Below, piece after piece: positions 1-10,141 of a stretch of DNA of 64,000 bases; positions within the stretch are counted from its first letter, which is position 1, and each line of letters opens with the position of its first letter. The stretch covers positions 64,423,054 to 64,487,053 of the forward strand of contig CM077028.1 of NCBI GenBank assembly GCA_039090855.1. The letters are read 5' to 3'. The notes under the pieces are model-generated. The model did not search any database, was not told where the DNA came from, and saw only the letters and a program-made list of their open reading frames with translations. Source of the DNA: Macrothele yani (taxonomy: Eukaryota; Arthropoda; Arachnida; Araneae; Macrothelidae). The translations under genes and the position numbers were made by a program.

Positions 1-964
1 AAAACGAGAATAAGTTAAAGATAATAATTAACTAAAGAAAACTTTGTGAAAGTTATATACCTTAAACAGTTAGTTGCAATATGTACAAAGTATTTCAGCA
101 GTGCTTTAAGTGCATAATTAATTAGTTATTAAGAACTTTACTACTTTGAAAAAACAGCGCATAGACAGCGCATAGAAAAGGAACAAGCTTAGCCATCTTC
201 TGTTCCTAGGTACCCCAAAAGACGCTCAAAGTTACAAAGAAAAGTAAGAGTTAAAACCCGCATAAATGTTAACAGACAAACCAATGCTTAAAAGCTGAAA
301 AGCTAAAAAACGACAGAGAAAAGGTACATAAAGTACAAACATTGAACTTATAAAACCTAGAACCCAAAAACAAGGAAGAGAGCTTACCTCTTGTGTGACA
401 AAAACTTTTCTCCTCACAAGAGGAGAACATGGCTGACCTCTTCCGCCACTCCCTAGACGCTGGGGGCAGTGAGGGTGGGGCTGATGGCCTCCTCATACAG
501 CAAGAAACCAACGCGCGGAGATTTTAACCAGAGAAAAAAATATATAAACTTAAGACTGTGGATCTGTATGATCAGAATGAGCAGAATTAACTCTCCAGAA
601 TACATGAGAAATATTATAAAATACACGAGCAGTTTATTTAATAATCTTTGCATGTATTAAATCACCTTAGTGAGCTTCTATAGATTAATCAGAATCTTAT
701 TAATTTTAATGTTGGTTTTACTATTTTTAGTATAGCTATCCTAGTGATGAATAACTAGTTTTCTTTTTTATTTGTTTTTATTTTCTTTTATAAACAGATT
801 TTTAAGCTTTTTTTGTGATTTTGTTTATATTATTTAATTTTTTGTTTTAATAGGACCGTCATATCCATAGCACTAAGGTTCCTTTAGGTAGTTAATAGGC
901 ATCCTCTAGCCAACTTCCTTACGGCTTTGATTGGTCAGAATCATATTATTAACTGTGTAGAAAA
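1..964. repeat. 3' flank and inter-ORF part of Naiad unit 1
   Basis: AT-rich sequence downstream of the minus-strand ORF. It is repeated at about 4590-5552, 9179-10141, 13777-14739 and 18369-19330. It includes a direct doubling of ACAGCGCATAG near 155-177 and a short GC-richer block near 440-515. Small ORFs in it are shared by all units only because the units are copies. I see no further gene and no clear SECIS-type hairpin by eye. Confidence 0.6.
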
Positions 965-3433
965 TTAAAGCAGATCTGCCAACCTTACTCTATTATTCAG
1001 AATAATTTTTCTTAAAGTTCTTTTGATGAAAGAAGAAGGAATTTCGTTCTCTAGAAAACTTTCTAATAGTATATTAATGTGGTAATTGAAATCCAAATTG
1101 TTGCTGCAAATTCTTGAAATTCTTAGGACCTGAGAAATTAGTACATTCTCAATTACTTTGGTTGAAATGTTATTATTCCAGTGTAGATATTTAATTACTT
1201 TGAAAGGAAAATTAACTCTTTTATCAAAGAGGCTAATAGATGGGTTACCTCTGTTGAGCTTAATGCTTAAGTCTAGGAACTCAAGTTCCTGATTACTGTG
1301 GTTGGTTTTACATAAGTTAAGAGAGCTAGGATAGATATTATCAAAATCACTCTCTATAACTTCTGAATTATTGATACACAGCAGATCATCAATATATCTA
1401 AAAGTGTAAAGGTAGTTATCTGAGCAGGTGGGGTGATTTTTAATGAATTTATATTCCTTAAAGAACAGGAATAGATTAGCGATATTTGTGGACGTTGATG
1501 TTCCCATTGGAATACCGTTCACTTGCTTATAGAGAGTATTATTATATAAGATATGGTTATTTTTTATGCAGCAATTGAGATAAGAGTTCCAAGTTCCTAC
1601 ATCAACAAATTGGTTAAGTTTAAATTCTGCATACAGCTCTTTAAAGGTAGTGATTATATCTGATAGAGGCAGATTAGTATATAGGTTTTCAAAATCATAA
1701 CTATTAATATCTAGGGGACAAACTTTGAGTATAGTAGAAATTACTTCTGCATTATTATTAATTATCCAAAAATCTCTGTACATCAAGTTAGAACAGTTTC
1801 TAATGTGTTTCAAAACCTTCTTTAAGACATCTTCAAAAGCAAGATCTATTTTCTTTTTATGACTCCTTACTCCACTAGCTATGAACCTGAACTTCACAGG
1901 ATCCTTATGAAACTTAACCGTTGCAAAAAGAAATGGAAATTCAGGCCCATATCTTCTAGTTTGTGGAATTTTAAGTTTCTTGAAGAATGCCTTAAACCGA
2001 TTTTCTAACTGCTTGGTAGAATAACTTACGGGCTCGTATGTTACTCTATTATTGAGTTCCATAGTTAACAATTCAAAATAGAACTTCTTACAGATAATTG
2101 CAAAATTATTGCTAGCTTTATCCGTAGTGGTAAAAATAAATTGGTCTTGTAGTTTGGAGAGTGACCTTTTAGCTTCTCCAGAGAAAAAGAGATTTCTGTC
2201 GAAACAAAAGTCCAGACCTGCCAACTCACCGGTGAAGCTATTGATTATATTATATTTCCATTCTGCGAAGGCCTCAATAGGCTGATTGTACGTTAAACTG
2301 GTTTTTACGATGTACTTATTTACATCTTGAGTGAAGCTCTCAAGAATCCTTTCTTTGGAAATTATGAAGGAAGGTCTGAATTTAGAGCCATACTCTAATA
2401 AATTCCTAAGCTTTTCATTTTCAACATAACTCAAGTTTCCGGTGATAATATGGTTGTAATTCTTATCATAGTGAACTGTATCTTTATGTTCATCACAAGA
2501 ACAAGTAGTAATTACAGGAATGTAGCTCGAAGAGTTAAGTCTGTAGTTTTTAACTATTGACCCTAAGGTCTTAACATATTTAAAACTTACAATAGACTGG
2601 TGCCTGTGGATGGGAAAAAAAATTGCATTATTGTAGAACAGCTTCCTTACATTGAGATTATCGTAGGCTTTATTTAGGAACCTGATGGTAACAAAATTAC
2701 TGGAAAATTCTTTAAGAGAAATTTTATCTTTAAGAATATGTTTAAGAATGTCCAGAACCAAAGCAAAAACATGCTTATCAACATGGTCAGCAGTTTCATT
2801 CCAGAATTTAAAAAAACATTTAAGGACAGAGTGCTTGAAGGACTTGAGAATTTTGTAAGTATTTTTAACAAAATTAGTGCCAGTTTTAAAGCTTTCCAGA
2901 GTTTTTAGCAAGTTAGCAAAATCAACTTTGCTTGACGTGCGAAATAACCTCTGTCCTCTATTACCTCTAGAGCAGCTCTTATTATTAACAAGAAAGAAGA
3001 GTTCACGAATTGAAAATTTATGCTGATTATGCTTATTGTCAGATAGAGTGGAATTAAGGCCATAGGGATAAAGAGACTGATGCTGCAAAATTTCAAGGGA
3101 TTCAGTTTCTAGCCGAGCATAGAGGTCAGGAATAATATGTAGTACCTCTATTTTCACTTTGTCAAAACCATGAGTATGGAAATGCTCTAATTCAAAGGTA
3201 GAGTACTGGTTGGCGTTTGTGGAGGGGTTCACTCCTGAATTAGAGAACTTGTTTACTAGAGACCTGTGACCATTAATCCTAAGATGAAGAGGATTTTTAC
3301 TTTGGCCAATATAGCTAAGGTTGCAGACAGTACAGGTGAGCTTATAGATGGTATTGTAGGCTTTGCAAAACTTGTTGGAGCAATTATCCTCAACAGAAGA
3401 ATATAGGTTAGGATCTGCAGATTTACATGTCAA
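965..3433 (-). CDS. Naiad EN-RT polyprotein, unit 1 (open)
   Basis: Open reading frame of 822 codons. The N-terminus has a Cys-rich lead (C3, C18, C23, C34, C37) around a GIY-YIG nuclease: TIYKL at 28-32, YIG at 41-43, R52, H56, and a likely catalytic Glu near 100 in ARLETESLEI. The Penelope-type reverse transcriptase follows, with KFHKDPVKFRFIASG near 515, the GIPMGTS segment at 639-645 and the active site FRYIDD with YIDD at 680-683. By family knowledge it nicks target DNA and reverse-transcribes the element RNA. The first codon used here is TTG. The first ATG-coded Met is residue 458, after the whole endonuclease, so this cannot be a simple ATG-started gene. The frame is open upstream for five more codons (NDKRC) to a TGA at 3449-3451 and then joins another ORF. 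Confidence 0.85.
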   Translation of the reverse strand: MTCKSADPNLYSSVEDNCSNKFCKAYNTIYKLTCTVCNLSYIGQSKNPLHLRINGHRSLVNKFSNSGVNPSTNANQYSTFELEHFHTHGFDKVKIEVLHIIPDLYARLETESLEILQHQSLYPYGLNSTLSDNKHNQHKFSIRELFFLVNNKSCSRGNRGQRLFRTSSKVDFANLLKTLESFKTGTNFVKNTYKILKSFKHSVLKCFFKFWNETADHVDKHVFALVLDILKHILKDKISLKEFSSNFVTIRFLNKAYDNLNVRKLFYNNAIFFPIHRHQSIVSFKYVKTLGSIVKNYRLNSSSYIPVITTCSCDEHKDTVHYDKNYNHIITGNLSYVENEKLRNLLEYGSKFRPSFIISKERILESFTQDVNKYIVKTSLTYNQPIEAFAEWKYNIINSFTGELAGLDFCFDRNLFFSGEAKRSLSKLQDQFIFTTTDKASNNFAIICKKFYFELLTMELNNRVTYEPVSYSTKQLENRFKAFFKKLKIPQTRRYGPEFPFLFATVKFHKDPVKFRFIASGVRSHKKKIDLAFEDVLKKVLKHIRNCSNLMYRDFWIINNNAEVISTILKVCPLDINSYDFENLYTNLPLSDIITTFKELYAEFKLNQFVDVGTWNSYLNCCIKNNHILYNNTLYKQVNGIPMGTSTSTNIANLFLFFKEYKFIKNHPTCSDNYLYTFRYIDDLLCINNSEVIESDFDNIYPSSLNLCKTNHSNQELEFLDLSIKLNRGNPSISLFDKRVNFPFKVIKYLHWNNNISTKVIENVLISQVLRISRICSNNLDFNYHINILLESFLENEIPSSFIKRTLRKIILNNRVRLADLL

Positions 3434-3448
3434 ACAACGTTTGTCATT

Positions 3449-3691
3449 TCATAACTTTAGATTACCTTTGCCAGCGAGTTCATACACTATGGGAAAGGGT
3501 GCTAGCCTAACCGAGCGGGAGGACTTAAAATATCTGAGCTGACCTCCAATCCTTTCATCGTCCTTAGAACTCCACTTGGGCCAAAACATACAAATTCTGA
3601 GCAAACCAACTAGGAAAAACGTTTTAGAAATAAGCAGTCCAAGAAAAGACCAAACTCGAGTATAAACTACACTCCAAAAAGCTGCATCCAA
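3449..3691 (-). other. Upstream in-frame ORF joined to the Naiad EN-RT through TGA, unit 1
   Basis: This 80-codon stretch ends in LAGKGNLKL-TGA and lies in exactly the same frame as the EN-RT ORF, 15 nt from its first listed codon. It contains an ATG at 3587-3589 (MFWPKW...), 46 codons before the TGA. That is the nearest in-frame ATG upstream of the endonuclease. The sequence just upstream on the minus strand (TTTTTCTTTTTAG near 3700) resembles a splice acceptor. The role is unknown. It may be the true N-terminus if the TGA is read through or recoded, or a short upstream ORF. Selenoprotein-coding Naiads have been described, to my recollection, which makes recoding worth testing. Confidence 0.5.
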
Positions 3692-5552
3692 AACATACTA
3701 AAAAGAAAAATTAGAAAATGAAAAAAAAACCTCAAGTGAAAAAAAAAAAAAAAAAAATATAATAATAATAATAATAAAACATTTCAACTAGAATTTGCGC
3801 ATGAGCTGCTAAATAATAAATTGAAATTAGTTACTTAAGAGCAAAACTGAAGACTAAGGAAAAAATTTTAGAATTTAACACGAAGGGTGCAAAATAACCT
3901 GAAAATCAAAACGCGCAACGCAGCAGTTTTGAAAATTCAGAATTCACATTCTATAAAGAAGATACCTAAGCAAAAAAATACATATATAATTTTGACTCAC
4001 ACCTAGTACAACATAGAAAAGGTTATGTATCTACCTGTGTGAGTAAAAGGAGAAAAGATAAAAAAATAAAATAAAACAACTGAATGTAGAAGGTGTCGAG
4101 AATACTGAGCCTTGGCTTTATCAAGGACCAGCAAAAACTCTGCATTTTCTCACTTCTACAAAGACCTAGTTGGAAATGGGTTTCTGCAAGGCCATAGATG
4201 CAAGTAACATTCCCACCTAAAATAGTTTAAAAAATATATATATAAGTCATGTCCTCCGTAGAGTAGCATGACCTAGCACTAGTTAACAATTTCGCTTGCA
4301 TCCATTAACCTTCATGGCCCGACCCATGCTCTTCATCTGTTACTATTAAACAGAGAGAAGAAGATTAAAGAGAACTCAAGCTGTGAGAGTGACATAATAA
4401 ATAGAAATGATTTTCAGCTATAACGAAATTCCAAGTTCGTTTGAGAGAGAATTTAAACCTGAAAAACAATGCAAAAGAAATCCAAATTTTACATTGCAAT
4501 TAAAAAAGGAAATGTTAATTTATAACGAACAGATTTTTGAAAGAAAACTTGAGTCTAAAACCCCCTACTCTACAACTTATGACAGCACGAAAACGAGAAT
4601 AAGTTAAAGATAATAATTAACTAAAGAAAACTTTGTGAAAGTTATATACCTTAAACAGTTAGTTGCAATATGTACAAAGTATTTCAGCAGTGCTTTAAGT
4701 GCATAATTAATTAGTTATTAAGAACTTTACTGCTTTGAAAAAACAGCGCATAGACAGCGCATAGAAAAGGAACAAGCTTAGCCATCTTCTGTTCCTAGGT
4801 ACCCCAAAAGACGCTCAAAGTTACAAAGAAAAGTAAGAGTTAAAACCCGCATAAATGTTAACAGACAAACCAATGCTTAAAAGCTGAAAAGCTAAAAAAC
4901 GACAGAGAAAAGGTACATAAAGTACAAACATTGAACTTATAAAACCTAGAACCCAAAAACAAGGAAGAGAGCTTACCTCTTGTGTGACAAAAACTTTTCT
5001 CCTCACAAGAGGAGAACATGGCTGACCTCTTCCGCCACTCCCTAGACGCTGGGGGGCAGTGAGGGTGGGGCTGATGGCCTCCTCATACAGCAAGAAACCA
5101 ACGCGCGGAGATTTTAACCAGAGAAAAAAATATATAAACTTAAGACTGTGGATCTGTATGATCAGAATGAGCAGAATTAACTCTCCAGAATACATGAGAA
5201 ATATTATAAAATACACGAGCAGTTTATTTAATAATCTTTGCATGTATTAAATCACCTTAGTGAGCTTCTATAGATTAATCAGAATCTTATTAATTTTAAT
5301 GTTGGTTTTACTATTTTTAGTATAGCTATCCTAGTGATGAATAACTAGTTTTCTTTTTTATTTGTTTTTATTTTCTTTTATAAACAGATTTTTAAGCTTT
5401 TTTTGTGATTTTGTTTATATTATTTAATTTTTTGTTTTAATAGGACCGTCATATCCATAGCACTAAGGTTCCTTTAGGTAGTTAATAGGCATCCTCTAGC
5501 CAACTTCCTTACGGCTTTGATTGGTCAGAATCATATTATTAACTGTAGAAAA
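3692..5552. repeat. Naiad inter-ORF region between units 1 and 2
   Basis: AT-rich non-coding junction between the 5' side of unit 1 and the 3' side of unit 2. From left to right it has a splice-acceptor-like pyrimidine tract, an A-run with (TAA)n, then unique AT-rich sequence. A plus-strand 66-codon ORF (4407-4607) recurs in every unit, matches nothing I know and may be chance. I looked for a hammerhead ribozyme core here and found none that is canonical. Where one element ends and the next begins cannot be fixed from the array alone. Confidence 0.5.
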
Positions 5553-8020
5553 TTAAAGCAGATCTGCCAACCTTACTCTATTATTCAGAATAATTTTTCT
5601 TAAAGTTCTTTTGATGAAAGAAGAAGGAATTTCGTTCTCTAGAAAACTTTCTAATAGTATATTAATGTGGTAATTGAAATCCAAATTGTTGCTGCAAATT
5701 CTTGAAATTCTTAGGACCTGAGAAATTAGTACATTCTCAATTACTTTGGTTGAAATGTTATTATTCCAGTGTAGATATTTAATTACTTTGAAAGGAAAAT
5801 TAACTCTTTTATCAAAGAGGCTAATAGATGGGTTACCTCTGTTGAGCTTAATGCTTAAGTCTAGGAACTCAAGTTCCTGATTACTGTGGTTGGTTTTACA
5901 TAAGTTAAGAGAGCTAGGATAGATATTATCAAAATCACTCTCTATAACTTCTGAATTATTGATACACAGCAGATCATCAATATATCTAAAAGTGTAAAGG
6001 TAGTTATCTGAGCAGGTGGGGTGATTTTTAATGAATTTATATTCCTTAAAGAACAGGAATAGATTAGCGATATTTGTGGACGTTGATGTTCCCATTGGAA
6101 TACCGTTCACTTGCTTATAGAGAGTATTATTATATAAGATATGGTTATTTTTTATGCAGCAATTGAGATAAGAGTTCCAAGTTCCTACATCAACAAATTG
6201 GTTAAGTTTAAATTCTGCATACAGCTCTTTAAAGGTAGTGATTATATCTGATAGAGGCAGATTAGTATATAGGTTTTCAAAATCATAACTATTAATATCT
6301 AGGGGACAAACTTTGAGTATAGTAGAAATTACTTCTGCATTATTATTAATTATCCAAAAATCTCTGTACATCAAGTTAGAACAGTTTCTAATGTGTTTCA
6401 AAACCTTCTTTAAGACATCTTCAAAAGCAAGATCTATTTTCTTTTTATGACTCCTTACTCCACTAGCTATGAACCTGAACTTCACAGGATCCTTATGAAA
6501 CTTAACCGTTGCAAAAAGAAATGGAAATTCAGGCCCATATCTTCTAGTTTGTGGAATTTTAAGTTTCTTGAAGAATGCCTTAAACCGATTTTCTAACTGC
6601 TTGGTAGAATAACTTACGGGCTCGTATGTTACTCTATTATTGAGTTCCATAGTTAACAATTCAAAATAGAACTTCTTACAGATAATTGCAAAATTATTGC
6701 TAGCTTTATCCGTAGTGGTAAAAATAAATTGGTCTTGTAGTTTGGAGAGTGACCTTTTAGCTTCTCCAGAGAAAAAGAGATTTCTGTCGAAACAAAAGTC
6801 CAGACCTGCCAACTCACCGGTGAAGCTATTGATTATATTATATTTCCATTCTGCGAAGGCCTCAATAGGCTGATTGTACGTTAAACTGGTTTTTACGATG
6901 TACTTATTTACATCTTGAGTGAAGCTCTCAAGAATCCTTTCTTTGGAAATTATGAAGGAAGGTCTGAATTTAGAGCCATACTCTAATAAATTCCTAAGCT
7001 TTTCATTTTCAACATAACTCAAGTTTCCGGTGATAATATGGTTGTAATTCTTATCATAGTGAACTGTATCTTTATGTTCATCACAAGAACAAGTAGTAAT
7101 TACAGGAATGTAGCTCGAAGAGTTAAGTCTGTAGTTTTTAACTATTGACCCTAAGGTCTTAACATATTTAAAACTTACAATAGACTGGTGCCTGTGGATG
7201 GGAAAAAAATTGCATTATTGTAGAACAGCTTCCTTACATTGAGATTATCGTAGGCTTTATTTAGGAACCTGATGGTAACAAAATTACTGGAAAATTCTTT
7301 AAGAGAAATTTTATCTTTAAGAATATGTTTAAGAATGTCCAGAACCAAAGCAAAAACATGCTTATCAACATGGTCAGCAGTTTCATTCCAGAATTTAAAA
7401 AAACATTTAAGGACAGAGTGCTTGAAGGACTTGAGAATTTTGTAAGTATTTTTAACAAAATTAGTGCCAGTTTTAAAGCTTTCCAGAGTTTTTAGCAAGT
7501 TAGCAAAATCAACTTTGCTTGACGTGCGAAATAACCTCTGTCCTCTATTACCTCTAGAGCAGCTCTTATTATTAACAAGAAAGAAGAGTTCACGAATTGA
7601 AAATTTATGCTGATTATGCTTATTGTCAGATAGAGTGGAATTAAGGCCATAGGGATAAAGAGACTGATGCTGCAAAATTTCAAGGGATTCAGTTTCTAGC
7701 CGAGCATAGAGGTCAGGAATAATATGTAGTACCTCTATTTTCACTTTGTCAAAACCATGAGTATGGAAATGCTCTAATTCAAAGGTAGAGTACTGGTTGG
7801 CGTTTGTGGAGGGGTTCACTCCTGAATTAGAGAACTTGTTTACTAGAGACCTGTGACCATTAATCCTAAGATGAAGAGGATTTTTACTTTGGCCAATATA
7901 GCTAAGGTTGCAGACAGTACAGGTGAGCTTATAGATGGTATTGTAGGCTTTGCAAAACTTGTTGGAGCAATTATCCTCAACAGAAGAATATAGGTTAGGA
8001 TCTGCAGATTTACATGTCAA
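5553..8020 (-). pseudogene. Naiad EN-RT, unit 2, one-base frameshift
   Basis: Same gene as unit 1 but split into an N-terminal frame (7175-8020; endonuclease and linker) and a C-terminal frame (5553-7022; reverse transcriptase with YIDD). The cause is visible near 7200: an eight-A run present in units 1 and 3 is seven A here. Downstream of the shift the RT frame reads as in unit 1. A single-protein product would need a frameshift correction. As it stands the copy is probably inactive in cis. Confidence 0.85.
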
Positions 8021-8035
8021 ACAACGTTTGTCATT

Positions 8036-8278
8036 TCATAACTTTAGATTACCTTTGCCAGCGAGTTCATACACTATGGGAAAGGGTGCTAGCCTAACCG
8101 AGCGGGAGGACTTAAAATATCTGAGCTGACCTCCAATCCTTTCATCGTCCTTAGAACTCCACTTGGGCCAAAACATACAAATTCTGAGCAAACCAACTAG
8201 GAAAAACTTTTTAGAAATAAGCAGTCCAAGAAAAGACCAAACTCGAGTATAAACTACACTCCAAAAAGCTGCATCCAA
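8036..8278 (-). other. Upstream in-frame ORF joined through TGA, unit 2
   Basis: Copy of the 80-codon unit 1 ORF with one residue changed (K for T at codon 24). It ends in the same in-frame TGA ahead of the endonuclease frame. Confidence 0.45.
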
Positions 8279-10141
8279 AACATACTAAAAAGAAAAATTA
8301 GAAAATGAAAAAAAAACCTCAAGTGAAAAAAAAAAAAAAAAAAAATAATAATAATAATAATAATAAAACATTTCAACTAGAATTTGCGCATGAGCTGCTA
8401 AATAATAAATTGAAATTAGTTACTTAAGAGCAAAACTGAAGACTAAGGAAAAAATTTTAGAATTTAACACGAAGGGTGCAAAATAACCTGAAAATCAAAA
8501 CGCGCAACGCAGCAGTTTTGAAAATTCAGAATTCACATTCTATAAAGAAGATACCTAAGCAAAAAAATACATATATAATTTTGACTCACACCTAGTACAA
8601 CATAGAAAAGGTTATGTATCTACCTGTGTGAGTAAAAGGAGAAAAGATAAAAAAATAAAATAAAACAACTGAATGTAGAAGGTGTCGAGAATACTGAGCC
8701 TTGGCTTTATCAAGGACCAGCAAAAACTCTGCATTTTCTCACTTCTACAAAGACCTAGTTGGAAATGGGTTTCTGCAAGGCCATAGATGCAAGTAACATT
8801 CCCACCTAAAATAGTTTAAAAAATATATATATAAGTCATGTCCTCCGTAGAGTAGCATGACCTAGCACTAGTTAACAATTTCGCTTGCATCCATTAACCT
8901 TCATGGCCCGACCCATGCTCTTCATCTGTTACTATTAAACAGAGAGAAGAAGCTTAAAGAGAACTCAAGCTGTGAGAGTGACATAATAAATAGAAATGAT
9001 TTTCAGCTATAACGAAATTCCAAGTTCGTTTGAGAGAGAATTTAAACCTGAAAAACAATGCAAAAGAAATCCAAATTTTACATTGCAATTAAAAAAGGAA
9101 ATGTTAATTTATAACGAACAGATTTTTGAAAGAAAACTTGAGTCTAAAACCCCCTACTCTACAACTTATGACAGCACGAAAACGAGAATAAGTTAAAGAT
9201 AATAATTAACTAAAGAAAACTTTGTGAAAGTTATATACCTTAAACAGTTAGTTGCAATATGTACAAAGTATTTCAGCAGTGCTTTAAGTGCATAATTAAT
9301 TAGTTATTAAGAACTTTACTACTTTGAAAAAACAGCGCATAGACAGCGCATAGAAAAGGAACAAGCTTAGCCATCTTCTGTTCCTAGGTACCCCAAAAGA
9401 CGCTCAAAGTTACAAAGAAAAGTAAGAGTTAAAACCCGCATAAATGTTAACAGACAAACCAATGCTTAAAAGCTGAAAAGCTAAAAAACGACAGAGAAAA
9501 GGTACATAAAGTACAAACATTGAACTTATAAAACCTAGAACCCAAAAACAAGGAAGAGAGCTTACCTCTTGTGTGACAAAAATTTTTCTCCTCACAAGAG
9601 GAGAACATGGCTGACCTCTTCCGCCACTCCCTAGACGCTGGGGGGCAGTGAGGGTGGGGCTGATGGCCTCCTCATACAGCAAGAAACCAACGCGCGGAGA
9701 TTTTAACCAGAGAAAAAAATATATAAACTTAAGACTGTGGATCTGTATGATCAGAATGAGCAGAATTAACTCTCCAGAATACATGAGAAATATTATAAAA
9801 TACACGAGCAGTTTATTTAATAATCTTTGCATGTATTAAATCACCTTAGTGAGCTTCTATAGATTAATCAGAATCTTATTAATTTTAATGTTGGTTTTAC
9901 TATTTTTAGTATAGCTATCCTAGTGATGAATAACTAGTTTTCTTTTTTATTTGTTTTTATTTTCTTTTATAAACAGATTTTTAAGCTTTTTTTGTGATTT
10001 TGTTTATATTATTTAATTTTTTGTTTTAATAGGACCGTCATATCCATAGCACTAAGGTTCCTTTAGGTAGTTAATAGGCATCCTCTAGCCAACTTCCTTA
10101 CGGCTTTGATTGGTCAGAATCATATTATTAACTGTAGAAAA
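8279..10141. repeat. Naiad inter-ORF region between units 2 and 3
   Basis: Copy of the unit 1/2 junction with a longer TAA run and a few substitutions, for example AAATTTTTC for AAACTTTTC near 9585. No additional gene is seen. Confidence 0.5.

Noticed and set aside
478..509. Possible hammerhead core in the Naiad unit (CTGATGG ... AGAAAC)
   Set aside because: The invariant A after CTGATG is G and no stem II forms between the two parts. No canonical hammerhead was found in the array.
469..660. Small ORFs on both strands near the GC-richer block of each Naiad unit
   Set aside because: Short, overlapping in several frames, and altered by a G-run length change between units. Not supported as genes.
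4407..4607. Plus-strand 66-codon ORF repeated in every Naiad unit
   Set aside because: It is repeated only because the units are copies, has no similarity I recognise, and lies opposite the element's coding strand.
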